The notes under the pieces: model-generated
Told to the model about the DNA's origin: nothing
Databases searched by the model: none
Seen by the model: the letters and a program-made list of their open reading frames with translations, nothing else
Assembly: GCF_032884065.1 (NCBI RefSeq)
Contig: NC_088883.1
Location: 30,948,568 to 31,012,567, forward strand
Direction of reading: 5' to 3'
DNA from: Artemia franciscana
Lineage: Eukaryota > Arthropoda > Branchiopoda > Anostraca > Artemiidae
Length of the DNA stretch: 64,000 bases
Translations under genes and position numbers: made by a program
Part shown: positions 12,393 through 23,689 of the stretch, piece after piece
Numbering within the stretch: position 1 is the stretch's first letter
How the letters are laid out: the number at the start of each line of letters is the position of its first letter

Positions 12393-12725
12393 CGGTGAAT
12401 GTCGACATTTACTGGTGAATGTCCTAAATACCTTTTTCTCTCCATTTAATCAGTCAGAGTTACCACTTAACCTTTTCAGTTTAATGTAAGGTTTGATGAT
12501 GATATGTTGGGTTGAATTTGGTTTGGTTGGGTTGGATTAGGTTTTTAACCTAATCTAACGTAACCTAAACTAGCATCATCTAACCTAACTTTAACTTGTA
12601 CCATCATAGCTTCCATAAGATGGAAAAAGCTGACTCACAAAGCTAATTGAATCCAAGCAGAGAAAAAAGAATTTCGGACCTTCGGTTGTGAAAATTGACA
12701 TTTACCAGATTCCGAACATTCACAA
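12393..12725. mobile_element. MITE-like element (copy 2)
   Basis: A diverged copy of 6199-6480. The left end has GACATTTACTGGTGAATGTC and AAATACCTTTTTCTCTCC; the right end has AGAGAAAAAAGAATTTCGGAC. The core carries TAACCTAATCTAACGTAACC-type sequence and is slightly expanded. No ORF. Confidence 0.65.
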
Positions 12726-13270
12726 CAACATATTCATTATTAAAGACTAAATTCTGCGAACAGCCCAGACTAGCTAACATATTTTAAAAAAATTTTGGAG
12801 AGAGCAGTTTCAGCATATAAAAAAAAAATAACGGTTTTATGGCCAGTAAGAAGGGAAACGCTAATCAAACAAATGTTTCGTGTGTACACAACAGGGCATT
12901 CTCAGTGTTGACAAAGGAAAATAATTTGAACCATAACAATCCTACAAAAAAAAGATAATAAAAACAAAAAAAAACAATAAAATTATTGTTATAGATTTTT
13001 ATTTCACTGTTGGAAAATTAGTTTCGAAATCCCCACTTCCCACCCCAACCCTTAGAATTTTGACGAAATCAGCAATATAGAATGAAGTTAATATACCCAG
13101 CCGGTGGATATGTTTTTGTTTTTTGTTTTTTTACCCTGTAACGTGTAATTTTCTTTATCTTAACTAATATTTAGTTTTTTAAATCGTGTAATTTCAAAAT
13201 TAGTTAATGTAAGAGACGAATACAGAAAAATTTTAATGTACGAGAGCCACAAGAATAATTATCCTATTAT
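12726..13270. other. No recognised gene
   Basis: AT-rich sequence leading to the first Helitron-associated (TA)n tract. No motif or repeat of note. Confidence 0.45.
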
Positions 13271-13273
13271 ATG

Positions 13274-13274
<1 letters not shown>

Positions 13275-13363
<89 letters not shown>
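13275..13363. repeat. (TA)n tract at the 3' end of Helitron 1
   Basis: About 44 TA units ending directly at the CTAG terminus of the Helitron hairpin. Confidence 0.95.
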
Positions 13364-13364
<1 letters not shown>

Positions 13365-13457
13365 TAGCTGTTGGGGTGGCGCTTCGCGCCACCCCCCAAG
13401 CCCCGCGCGCGCGTAAGTCGTTACGTGCCATTGTAGTTGTGTCCCTGTGTCCCACCT

Positions 13458-13571
<114 letters not shown>

Positions 13572-13621
13572 ACTACGTAAAACTTGCGAATATACAACAT
13601 TTTTTGCTGTCACATTGTCTG

Positions 13622-13853
13622 TTCATATAAATAGATTGTCAGGTTTACCAACTCTTGAACATGCAACATAATAATTGTCCATGGGAAAACAATCCGTATT
13701 CAGATCTATACCGCATTTTTCTAACGATTGCCCTTGAGCTTTGTTGATGGTGATTGCTAATCGAACATTCCCTGTGTCCCCGTCGTCACTTATATATCCA
13801 CCTGTGCCCCCTGCGTCCCCGTTGTAGTTGTGTCCCTGTGTCCTGGTCGTCAT
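13622..13853 (-). pseudogene. Helitron Pif1-type helicase C-terminal fragment
   Basis: The minus strand reads NVRLAITINKAQGQSLEKCG, then [20 protein letters not shown] and [17 protein letters not shown] and the YVACSR segment are the last conserved helicase motifs of Helitron RepHel proteins and Pif1 helicases. Upstream, the frame runs into a minisatellite-derived stretch (GDTGN-type residues), so the rest of the helicase has been replaced. Related fragments occur in the other three copies below. Confidence 0.85.
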
Positions 13854-14067
13854 TTATATTCTCTGTGTCCCGGTCGTCATTTGTGTCCCGGTATCCCAGT
13901 CTGTAATTTTTCTTTGAGTGTCCCGGTCGTCATTTATATTCCCTCTGTCCCGGTCGTCATTTGTGTCCCGGTCTGTAATTTCTCTTTGAGTGTTTTTTCT
14001 TTTTAGTTTTTTTAGTTTTTTACCTTTTTTCTTTTTTCAGTTTTCTTTTTCTTCTTTTTTTTTATTT

Positions 14068-14400
14068 TTATTTTTCAGGGTCACTATGAAATACATATCG
14101 CCGAAACTTTGTTTTTTTAATTAAAATCTGGTAGGCATTGATGACCTTATCCAAGTCAAAATCCCAAACACAATCATCATCGCTATCATTTTCAGTTTTG
14201 ATATGTTTTGACTCTCGCTGTCCAGGTGGATTTTCATCTAAATGCGCGGTTTTGCGTTCTTTAGCCGCAAGCCTGTTTTCATGCTGTTCTTGTGATTCCT
14301 CGGCACGCTTTCTTTTCTTACTTTCTCTATCAGCTGCAAGCCTGTTTTCATGCTGTTCTTGTGATTCCTCGGCTGTTGCCATTGTAGGTTCTTCAGTCAT
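14068..14400 (-). pseudogene. Helitron N-terminal ORF remnant
   Basis: A 110-codon frame beginning MTEEPTMATAEESQEQHENR, followed by two repeats of the type RLAADRESKKRKRAEESQEQ and a hydrophilic tail. Arg/Lys-rich RLA-x-R-E repeats ahead of the zinc-finger/Rep region are typical of Helitron proteins. Rep and most helicase motifs are absent. A second copy with disruptions lies at 15458-15854. Confidence 0.65.
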
Positions 14401-14932
14401 TTTACAATTAAAAATTTCTCTTTCAACGATCTTCTTACAATTAAAAATTTATCTTTGAACGATTTTCTTAAATACTTATAATGACGTCATATATTAAGCA
14501 TCGTCATAACAAACATGACGACATCTAACTTAATGACGACATACAGCTCAATCCTTATAATGACGTCAGTCGACAGAGAGACAAACAACTTATTTATATA
14601 CTAGCTGTTGGGGTGGCGCTTCGCGCCACCCCAACACCTAGTTGGTGGGGCGCTTCGCGCCCCCCCAAGCCTCCCCGCGCGCGTAAGTCGTTACGCGCCA
14701 TATTAGTTACGCGCCATTGTAGTTGTGTCCCTGTGTCCCACCTGTGAATAGAGATAGATATAAATATATGTTTTTAACTACGTAAAACATGCGAATATAC
14801 AACATTCTTCGCTGTCCCATTGTCTGTGCATATAAATAGATTGTCAGGTTTACTGACTCTTGAACATGCAACATATAATTGTCCATGGGAAAAACAATCC
14901 GTATTCAGATCTATACCTCATTATTCTAATGA

Positions 14933-15330
14933 TGTGTCCCTGTGTCCCAGTCGTCATTTATATTCCCTGTGTCCCGGTCGTCATTTGTGTCCCGGTGTCC
15001 CAGTTTGTAATTTCTCTTTGAGTGTCCCGGTCGTCATTTATATTCCCTGTGTCCCGGTGTCCCGGTCGTCATTTGTGTCCCGGTGTCCCGGTCTGTAATT
15101 TCTATTCGAACAATCCCTGTGTCCCGGTCGTCATTTATATATCCCGCCTGTGCCCCCGGCGTCCCCGTTGTAGTTGTGTCCCTGTGTCCCAGTCGTCATT
15201 TATATTCCCTGTGTCCCGGTCGTGATTTGTGTCCGGGTGTCCCAGTCTGTAATTTCTCTTTGAGGTTCCCGGTCGTCACTTATATTCCCTCTGTCTCGGT
15301 CGTCATTTGTGTCCCGGTCTGTAATTTCTC
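14933..15330. repeat. Helitron-internal GTGTCCCGGTCGTCATT minisatellite
   Basis: Irregular repeats of GTGTCCCGGTCGTCATT, TATATTCCCTGTGTCCC and TCTGTAATTTCTCTTTGA. The same repeats occupy the same position in Helitrons 1, 4 and 5, so they belong to the element family. ORFs rich in Cys-Pro-Gly across them are artefacts of the repeat. Confidence 0.85.
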
Positions 15331-15457
15331 TTTGAGTGTTTTTTCTTTTTAGTTTTTTTTTAGTTTTTTACCTTTTTTCTTTTTTCAGTTTTCTTTTTCT
15401 TCTTTATTTTTCAGCGTCACTATGAAGTACATATCGACGAACCTTTGTTTTTTTAAC

Positions 15458-15854
15458 TTAAATCTGGTAGGCATTGATAACCTTATCCAAGTGAAAATCC
15501 AAAACCAAACCATCATCGCTATCATTTTCAGTTTTGATATGTTTTGACTCTCGCTGTCCAGGTGGATTTTCATCTAACTGCGCGGTTTTGCGTTCTTTAG
15601 CCGCAAGCCTGTTTTCTAGCTGTTCTTGTGATTCTAGCTGTGTCCTCGGAACGCTTTCTTTTCTTACTTTCTCTATCAGCAGCAAGTTTTTTGGCATAAA
15701 CTCTTTGAGCAGCTTCCTCGGCTGTGGCCATTGTAGGTTCTTCAGTCATTCTACAATTAAACATTTTTCCGTGAACAAATGTCTTAAATACCGTTAATGA
15801 CGTCGCCGTCATAGCAAAAATGACGACAACTAACTTCATGACGTCAGTCGACAC
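15458..15854 (-). pseudogene. Helitron N-terminal ORF remnant in copy 2
   Basis: Shares RESKKRKR, ESQEQLENRLAAKERKTAQL and DENPPGQRESKHIKTENDS with 14068-14400, but has a frameshift and an inserted AAEEAAQRVYAKKLA segment near the N-terminus. Inactive. Confidence 0.65.
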
Positions 15855-15919
15855 AGAAACATGACGTCACCTGACAGACAGACACACAGACAGACAACTT
15901 ATTTATATATATATATAGA

Positions 15920-16553
<634 letters not shown>

Positions 16554-16554
16554 C

Positions 16555-16555
<1 letters not shown>

Positions 16556-16609
<54 letters not shown>

Positions 16610-16613
16610 ATAT

Positions 16614-16685
<72 letters not shown>

Positions 16686-16689
16686 TATA
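16556..16689. repeat. (TA)n tract interrupted by GGATATATACATG
   Basis: Two TA runs (about 16556-16606 and 16620-16680) ending at the CTAG of a Helitron 3' end at 16690. Confidence 0.95.
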
Positions 16690-16797
16690 CTAGCTGTTGG
16701 TGTGGCGCTTCGCGCCCCCAAGCCCCCCCGCGCGCGTAAGTCGTTACGCGCCATATTAGTTACGCGCCATGGGAGTTGTGTCCCTGTGTCCCACCTT

Positions 16798-16798
<1 letters not shown>
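16690..16798 (-). mobile_element. Helitron 3 (3'-terminal fragment)
   Basis: CTAG plus the GC-rich hairpin region and about 80 bp of subterminal sequence identical in type to Helitrons 1 and 2. It then runs straight into a (TA)n tract that leads to the next CTAG at 16885. Only the last ~110 bp of an element remains. Its hairpin arm is damaged (GGTGTGGCGCTTCGCGCCCC). Confidence 0.75.

Positions 16799-16884
<86 letters not shown>
16799..16884. repeat. (TA)n tract between Helitrons 3 and 4
   Basis: About 43 TA units ending at the CTAG of Helitron 4. It occupies the same subterminal position as the internal tract of Helitron 1, so Helitron 4 may have inserted into the internal tract of Helitron 3. 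Confidence 0.95.
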
Positions 16885-16885
<1 letters not shown>

Positions 16886-17047
16886 TAGCTGTTGGGGTGG
16901 CGCTTCGCGCCACCCCAACACCTAGTTGGTGGGGGCGCTTCGCGCCCCCCCCCCAAGCCCCCCCGCGCGCGTAAGTCGTTACGCGCCATAATAGTTACGC
17001 GCCATTGTAGTTGTGTCCCTATGTCCCACCTGTGAATATAGATAGAT

Positions 17048-17089
<42 letters not shown>

Positions 17090-17134
17090 TTTTAACTACG
17101 TAAAACTTGCGAATATACAAAATTCTTTGCTGTC

Positions 17135-17290
17135 CCATTGTCTTTGCATATAAATAGATTGTCAGGTTTACCGACTCTTGAACATGCAACATATAATGGT
17201 CCATGGAAAAACAATCTGTATTCAGATCTATACCTCATGATTCTAATGATTGCCCTTGAGCTTTGTTGATGGTGATTGCTAATCGACCAT
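17135..17290 (-). pseudogene. Helicase C-terminal remnant in Helitron 4
   Basis: The same segment as 13622-13775: the plus strand shows AATAGATTGTCAGGTTTACC, ACTCTTGAACATGCAACAT and CCATGG...CAATCTGTATTCAGA, which encode on the minus strand the QSLEKCG-type to NLFI region. Small indels break the frame. Confidence 0.75.
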
Positions 17291-17439
17291 TCCCTGTCCC
17301 GGTGTCCCGGTCGTCATTTACATCCCCCTGTTTCCCCCGGTGTCCCCGTTGTAGTTGTGTCCCTGTGTCCCGGTCGTCATTTATATTCCCTGTGTCCCGG
17401 TCGTCATTTGTATCCCGGTGTACCGGTCTGTATATACAT

Positions 17440-18370
17440 TCGTTTTTTAGTTTTGTTTTTCTCCTTTATTTTTTTCCTTTTTTTTCTTTTTTAGTTTATT
17501 TAGATTTTTAGATTTTTTAGTTTTTTTATTAGTTTTTAGTTTTTTTTTCTTTTTAGTTTTTTTGTAGTTTTTACCTTCTTTTTAGTTTTGTTAATTTTTT
17601 TTTTTACTTATGTCCTGGTCGTCATTTATACTCCCTGTGTCCCGGTGCTTTGTTGATTGCTAATCGAACATTCCTTTTGTCCTGGTCGCTTTCTCTTTGA
17701 GTGTCGTCATTTATTTTTTTCTTTTTTAGTTCTTTTAGTTTTTACCTTTTTTAGTTTTTTTTAGTTTTTTAGATGAAAATTTTTTTTAGTTTTTTCCTTT
17801 TTTTCTTTTTAGTTTTTTATTGGTTTTTACCTTTATGTTAGCTTATTTTTCAGTTTTTTCCTTTTTTTTTAGTTTTCTTTTTTTTTATTTTTTTTTTTAT
17901 TTTTTAGTTTTTTTAGTTTTTTACCTTTTTTTAGTTTTTTAGTTTTTTTAGTTTTTTTTAGTTTTTTAGCTTTTTTACTTTTTTTATTAGTTTTTAGTTT
18001 TTTTGTAGTTTTTGCCTTTTTTTAGTTTTTTCAGTTTTTTTTTAGTTTTTTATTGGTTTTTACCTTTATTTTAGCTTATTTTTCAGTTTTTTCCTTTTTT
18101 TTAGTTTTTAGTTTTTTTAGTTTTTTACCTTTTTTTAGTTTTTTTATTTTTTTTAGTTTTTTAGCTTTTTTATTTTTTTTATTAGTTTTTAGTTTTTTTT
18201 GTAGTTTTTGCCTTTTTTTAGTTTTTTTAGTTTTTTAGCTTTTTTATTAGTTTTTAGTTTTTTTTGTAGTTTTTGCCTTTTTTTAGTTTTTTTAGTTTTT
18301 TAGCTTTTTTATTTTTTTTATTAGTTTTTAGTTTTTTTTGTAGTTTTTGCCTTTTTTTAGTTTTTTCAGT
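17440..18370. repeat. Low-complexity T-rich tract with A/G/C punctuation
   Basis: Hundreds of bases built of TTTTTTAG, TTTTTTAC and TTTTTGCC words, with internal copies of a TTTTATTAGTTTTTAGTTT block. Phe/Leu or Lys-rich frames across it are not genes. Confidence 0.85.
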
Positions 18371-19311
18371 TTTGACGTCACCTGATCCAGTTTTTTCAGG
18401 TGACGTCACCTGATCCACGATCCACAGATCCACAGACAACTTATTTTTATATATATAGATAGTTTTTTTTTTTTTACTTATGTCCTGGTCGTCATTTATA
18501 CTCCCTGTGTCCCGGTGCTTTGTTGATTGCTAATCGAACATTCCTTTTGTCCTGGTCGCTTTCTCTTTTAGTGTCGTCATTTATTTTTTTCTTTTTTAGT
18601 TCTTTTAGTTTTTACCTTTTTTAGTTTTTTTTAGTTTTTTAGATGAAAATTTTTTTTAGTTTTTTCCTTTTTTTCTTTTTAGTTTTTTATTGGTTTTTAC
18701 CTTTATGTTAGCTTATTTTTCAGTTTTTTCCTTTTTTTTAGTTTTTTTTTATTTTTTATTTTTTTTAGTTTTTTACCTTTTTTTAGTTTTTTTAGTTTTT
18801 TTAGTTTTTTAGCTTTTTTACTTTTTTTATTAGTTTTTAGTTTTTTTTTGTAGTTTTTGCCTTTTTTTAGTTTTTTCAGTTTTTTTTTTAGTTTTTTATT
18901 GGTTTTTACCTTTATTTTAGCTTATTTTTCAGTTTTTTCCTTTTTTTTAGTTTTTTTTTAGTTTTTAGTTTTTTTAGTTTTTTAGCTTTTTTTAGTTTTT
19001 TTAGTTTTTTTAGTTTTTTAGCTTTTTTATTTTTTTTATTAGTTTTTAGTTTTTTTTGTAGTTTTTGCCTTTTTTTTAGTTTTTTTAGTTTTTTAGCTTT
19101 TTTATTAGTTTTTAGTTTTTTTTGTAGTTTTTGCCTTTTTTTAGTTTTTTTAGTTTTTTAGCTTTTTTATTTTTTTTATTAGTTTTTAGTTTTTTTTGTA
19201 GTTTTTGCCTTTTTTTAGTTTTTTCAGTTTTGACGTCACCTGATCCAGTTTTTTCAGGTGACGTCACCTGATCCATCCACAGACAGACAGACAACTTATT
19301 TTTATATAGAT

Positions 19312-19318
<7 letters not shown>
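17604..19318. repeat. Tandem duplication, unit about 860 bp
   Basis: 17604-18462 and about 18468-19318 are near copies. Both start ACTTATGTCCTGGTCGTC, share TGCTTTGTTGATTGCTAATC and the long T-rich tract, and end TGACGTCACCTGATCC followed by ACAGACAACTTATTTTTATA. The distal half of Helitron 4, including its 5' end, is therefore present twice. Confidence 0.85.

Positions 19319-19405
<87 letters not shown>
19319..19405. repeat. (TA)n tract before Helitron 5
   Basis: About 43 TA units running directly into Helitron sequence (GTTTTTGACTACGTAAAAC). Confidence 0.95.
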
Positions 19406-19408
<3 letters not shown>

Positions 19409-19935
19409 TTTGACTACGTAAAACTTGCGAATATACAACATTCTTCGCTGTCCCATTGTCTGTGCATATAAATAGATTGTCAGGTTTACCGACTCTTGAA
19501 CATGCAACATATAATTGTCCATGGGAAAAACAATCCGTATTCAGATCTATACCGCATTTTAGTGTCCCGGTGTTTAGTGTCGTCATTTGTGTCCCGTTGT
19601 CCCAGTCTGTAATATCTCTTTGAGTGTCCCGGTCGTCATATATATTCCCTGTGTCCCGGTGTTCATTTTGTGTCCCGGTCTGTAATTTCTCTTTGATTGT
19701 CCCGGTCGTCATTGATTCCCGGCGTCCCGGTCTGCAGCGTCATCTTATAATGACGTCATATACAAAGCCTTATATACTTATAATGACGTCATATGCAAAC
19801 CCATAAACAAACAAACATGCATACATAAAACTCGAAACAACTTCATGACAGCATAATGCTCAATCCTTATAATGACGTCAGTTGACAAACATGACGTCAG
19901 TCAACACACAAACAACTTATTTTTATATATATAGA
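19406..19935 (-). mobile_element. Degenerate Helitron 5, lacking the 3' hairpin
   Basis: It starts at the position corresponding to the internal (TA)n tract, with no CTAG hairpin. It contains the helicase remnant (19455-19560; minus strand [20 protein letters not shown]), GTGTCCCGGTCGTCATT repeats (19561-19735) and TGACGTCA-rich subterminal sequence. The minus-strand 5' end is at 19935 (TCTATATATATAAAAATAAG), followed by T on the plus strand. The helicase frame is joined directly to repeat-encoded residues. Confidence 0.75.
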
Positions 19936-20200
19936 TTTTTATATTTATATTATATTATAATTTTTAGAACTTAAACTTTCAAAACCGCTTATATGGGGAG
20001 TAGGAACCCAAGAGGAACAGCAGGGGAAAGAAGGCAGGGGAAGGAGGAGGATGGTGGAGGAGATAGGATGGAGGAGGAAGGTCGAGCCAAATTACAGGCC
20101 CAGTTTCTCATGACAGACAAAAAGGAGTTCAAAATCAAACGCTCTCGTTTCACTTAAGAATTATATATCTTGAATTTTTTTTAATTTTCGCTATTTTTAG

Positions 20201-20306
20201 AAAGTTGTATTGTAATCTTAGCCTCAGATTTGAAATTGGCTCTTGTCACCATGATCAGTTGAGAGCATTTAGAAGTGAGTATTTTAGAAGTTTCCATGAT
20301 TTTAAG
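20201..20306 (+). CDS. Possible upstream exon of the TLDc gene
   Basis: The stretch is open in the same phase as the following exon. It has an acceptor-like CTATTTTTAG (ending 20200) and ends in TTTAAG/GTAACT at 20307. It would read KLYCNLSLRFEIGS, then CHHDQLRAFRSEYFRSFHDFK. I do not see clear similarity to the part of the TLDc domain expected before the GGF motif, and the intron it implies (20307-20349) is only 43 bp. It may be chance; the true preceding exon may be elsewhere. Confidence 0.3.
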
Positions 20307-20349
20307 GTAACTGTCACTGTTAATTGCTACAAATTTAACTCCGTTTTAG

Positions 20350-20528
20350 GGTGGCAGTGGTCATATCTGTGGTGGCTTCAGCGATATACCCTGGGTTAAG
20401 TCTGGTCCTAAAGGAAGATATGGATCTTCCGAAAAGGCATTTATTTTCACCCTCGTTAACAATGAAAACGTGCCACCCACTAAATTTCCAGTTACAAAGA
20501 AAATGTATGCTGTTTGTTTTCATCACGA
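20350..20528 (+). CDS. TLDc-domain protein, penultimate coding exon
   Basis: The exon lies between the acceptor CCGTTTTAG (ending 20349) and the donor GA/GTAAGT (20529); it is 59 codons plus 2 nt. It reads GGSGHICGGFSDIPWVKSG, then PKGRYGSSEKAFIFTLVNNE, then NVPPTKFPVTKKMYAVCFHH. The pattern CGGFsDIPW - small/aromatic insert - SSeKAFIFTLvN - PptKFPv is that of the TLDc domain (TBC/LysM/domain catalytic family, as in OXR1, NCOA7, TLDC1 and BTB-TLDc proteins). TLDc domains are linked to oxidative-stress resistance and V-ATPase regulation; the subfamily here is not clear. The split last codon (GA+T) joins exactly to the terminal exon at 37151. A single long intron of about 16.6 kb separates the two. 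Confidence 0.82.
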
Positions 20529-21640
20529 GTAAGTTTCCTCTTCTTGTTCAATAACAGTATCAAAAATAAGCCCCCCCCCCCCATAAAGCTGAAATAGGCC
20601 ATTTTTGAGCCCATTATTTTCAACAGCAATTTAAATATTTGGCATTTTTGCAAAAATACTGGCCATAATCTGCTAATGACAAACCTCAATGGGATGCAAG
20701 GATTTGTTTTGCTACCCCGCTTTCAAAACTCAAATACATTTTAAGACTACTCTAGCTTTACATGACGTATGAAACAAGGAAGAAAAAATAATAAATGAAG
20801 AATAAAATCAAATAGCCAAAAAAAAGAGGGTAGTTGTCAGCCAGTGGAACAATATGAAGCAAAAATAAGCAGATTTTTCGACAAGGACAAAATAAGCAGA
20901 TATTTCAACAAGGACCTCTGCCAAGTCGGGCAGAGAAATAACAATAAACGAAAAAAAACACACAATTAAAGTCTAACCTTTCGAAGTAAACCTCACAAGA
21001 GAAAAAACACACTAAATCAAATCAACCAAGGTAAATGAAAAACCAATTTTTTAGGTTATTTGATTTTATTTTTCATTTATTTTTTTTCTTTATTTCATAC
21101 TGTCAAAACTCGCCCGATATTTTTAATAGATCTAGATGATATTACCTTGTGAAACTCTAACTTTTACAGTAACTTTTGGAATAGTGTTTTTCTATTCTTT
21201 TCTAATGCTTATATTGATACTTTGCCTTAGTACTCTTGTTTACAACCAAAGGGCATAACCAGATTTTTTGTTGGGGGGGGATTTCCTTTCGGGGTTGATA
21301 CAAAAAAGCTTTAACAAAACACGTCAAAAATTAGTTTTTTACATTTTTGCTGCTTTTTACGGATGGGATACAAATTTAGGAGGGGGTAGTCACACCCGTT
21401 AACCTGTAAGTCAATTTCAATAATAGTCAATAAACACTTTAGGTCAATAAACATATCGCCTTTTGACAATTAGAGAGAAACTTAGAACAAAGAAGTAGTT
21501 AATACAATCTTTTAACTTCGTTTCACGAACTTTTATCCCTGAGAGATTGGCTAAGCAGAAGTCTCGGCCAAAACTTTTGCATTTTCCTTTCTCCTTTTTT
21601 TATTTCTTGCTGTGAATTGACTCGTGTTTTAGCTGTAATT
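20529..21640. other. Start of the large TLDc-gene intron
   Basis: Begins with the donor GTAAGT. A C11 run at 20571-20581 and G-rich tracts are present. A GAACAATATGAAGC-type non-coding region follows. No gene is recognised. Confidence 0.5.
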
Positions 21641-21654
21641 AAATAAAAAAAAAC

Positions 21655-22413
21655 AAGTTTTTTTAATTGAAAGTAAGGAGCGACATTAAAACTTAAAACG
21701 AACAGAAATTATTCCATATATGAAAAGGGCTGTCCCCTCCTCAGCGCCCGGCTCTTTATGCTAGAGTTTCACCCTTTTTCACAACTCTACTTTTTAAAAC
21801 AATAAAAACTTTAGCGTAAACAGCGGGGCGTTGAGTAGGGGACAACAACTTTCATATGTGTTCGCTTAAGTTTCTGTTCGTTTTAAGTTTTAATGTCGCT
21901 CCTTACTTTCAGTTAAAAAACTTTTTTTTTATTAAATTTCTTGGTCAATTTTGGTCAATTAAAAAGAGCCCTAAAACTTTTTTAATTTACGTTCGAGTGA
22001 GCCCTCTCGCGAAATTCTAGGACCACTGGGTCGATACGATCACCCCTGGGGAAGACATACAAAAAAATGAACATGCATCCATGATCTTTCTTCTGGCAAA
22101 AAAAATAACAAAATTCTACATTTTTGAACATGGAAGCTTAAAACTTTAACTATAGGGTTCTCGAATACGCTGAATCTTATGGTGGAAAAGATTTTATGAC
22201 TTTTAGGGGATGTTTCTTTTTTTGAAAATACAAATTTTCTCAGACCCGCAACTTTTGATGGGTAGTACTAAACTTGATGAAACTTATATATTTGAAATCA
22301 GCGTAAAAATTCAATTCTTTTGATGCATCTATTGGTATCAAATTTTTTTTAGAGTTTTGGTTATTATTGAGCCGGGTCGCTCCTTACAGACAGTTCGTTA
22401 CCACGAACTGTTT
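21655..22413. mobile_element. Fold-back/MITE-like element with GTTCGTGGTAACGAAC terminus
   Basis: Left part (about 21660-21925): an imperfect palindrome, AAGGAGCGACATTAAAAC on the left and GTTTTAATGTCGCTCCTT on the right, around a spacer rich in GCTCTTTA / TTAGCGTAAA. Right part (about 21960-22413): the same unit as 27000-27449, ending GGTCGCTCCTTACAGACAGT, then TCGTTACCACGAACTGT. No protein is encoded. It belongs to the same family as 23690-27449. Confidence 0.7.
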
Positions 22414-23689
22414 AATCATGGTTACGAAGGGGATTTTTTTTTCTTTTTTTATTTAATGAGAAATAAAAACACAAAGCTCGAAACGATGATTGTTTTCAAT
22501 CAAAATTGTTTCGTGAAGATTGTTTAGTGATCTTAGAGCGATATTATCCTACTACAAACTCATTCCAAGAAAAACGCGATCAAAAATTTTAAACGCACCC
22601 TTTAGAAAATTCCATAGTCCAGTTAGGAAAATTGTTTCAGCTTAATCTTTTCTTCAGCCTTTGATGACAGTAAAAACAAATATATAGGACAATTTTGATC
22701 ATGGCGTGATTCCATACTCAGTAAAAGTGGTTACGGGTTGATTAGAATAAACTGAATTTTCTATTGCTGAGTAACAGAGGGTCGTAAGGAGTCCCAAAAT
22801 AGACCATTGGAAATAACAGGAAAATTATGAAAACAGAAGATCTCCTATATTTTATTTGCTTGCGAAATAAATCATTTTCGCTCTCAAGTTTGTGTTTTCG
22901 TTTTCTCGTATTTGCGGCCGAGCAAGTTTAATGTTTATCTTTTTATCCAGTAGATATATTTTGTAATAAAAATCATAACTTTTTCTGGTGTCGAAGTTCA
23001 TTATTACTTCGCTTGGAACTTTTATTTGTTATTTTTCTAAATCAAACTTCATTATTTTCTGCTTCTTCATGGATGTTCATTGTCAATTTCAGTTACAGAC
23101 TGGAGTCTGCGGAAAGGTCTCTTAGGGCTAAAGTATGGAATAAGAAAGGCAACCTGTCATCTATTAAATTGCGAAATAGATGGCAGCTGTGATTGTGTAT
23201 TTGAGATACCGCTTGAAACGCACTGTTTAATCCGATTCGTATAATTTTATCTTTGTTGTGATATTAGACTATATAGAGGCTGAGTCTCATACTCAGTCTT
23301 TCCTGTTGTACTTTAAGGTCGATCTCCTAGGTTAAAAGCAAATTCTATTTCCAATAACATTGAAATACGTTACGAGATTTCCTCCTTTTTCATTGGCTTA
23401 ATTGCTCCTTGAGGATTGTACCAGAATATCTAAAGACTGTTGACTTTCCCTGAACATTACGACCGGATTTAAAGGGAATTTAGATTTTTCACATGTCTAA
23501 TTGGTAACAGTTGACCATTTGAATTTGGTTGATTACAAGTCAGACAACAGTTTAGCATTTGAATTTTCACAATGGGCAGAAAAAAATACAAAAACAAAAA
23601 AGGGACGGGAAAACCTGAGACATTAGTAAGTTCTATCTCAACGTGATAGCAGAATGTATTACTTTTATTCATTTACAAGTTACTATTTC
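22414..23689. other. Intronic stretch without recognised repeat; one candidate exon
   Basis: No known element. A 32-codon open segment with a good acceptor lies at 23093-23192 (described separately). The rest is AT-rich. Confidence 0.4.
23093..23192 (+). CDS. Candidate alternative terminal exon (speculative)
   Basis: The acceptor GTCAATTTCAG ends at 23092. The next base completes the split codon left by the TLDc exon at 20528 (GA+T), and the frame then reads YRLESAERSLRAKVWNKKG, then NLSSIKLRNRWQL, and stops at 23190-23192. It is hydrophilic and looks protein-like, but it does not resemble the TLDc C-terminus and would truncate the domain. Phase agreement alone has a one-in-three chance. Confidence 0.2.

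Larger units (their letters stand above)
14601..15919 (-). mobile_element. Degenerate Helitron 2, in tandem with Helitron 1
   Basis: CTAG starts at 14601, immediately next to the 5' end of Helitron 1. The hairpin is followed by a second, related GC-rich hairpin (GGGGCGCTTCGCGCCCC, about 14647-14663). Then come the helicase remnant (14823-14935), a large GTGTCCCGGTCGTCATT minisatellite (14933-15330), T-rich sequence and an N-terminal ORF remnant. The minus-strand 5' end is at 15919, reading TCTATATATATATAAATAAG; TC followed by an A/T run is the expected Helitron 5' start. Confidence 0.8.
16885..18461 (-). mobile_element. Degenerate Helitron 4
   Basis: CTAG at 16885, two GC-rich hairpins, a short (TA)n tract (17050-17086), the helicase C-terminal remnant (17135-17290), a short GTGTCCCGGTCGTCATT repeat block (17290-17430) and a long TTTTTAG/TTTTTAC-rich tract (17440-18370). 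The minus-strand 5' end is near 18458, reading TCTATATATATAAAAATAAG. Near that end TGACGTCACCTGATCC occurs twice around a TTTTTTCAGG linker. Confidence 0.75.

Noticed and set aside
14820..15352. Cys-Pro-Gly-rich ORFs
   Set aside because: They are antisense to Helitron sequence and are produced by the GTGTCCCGGTCGTCATT repeat.
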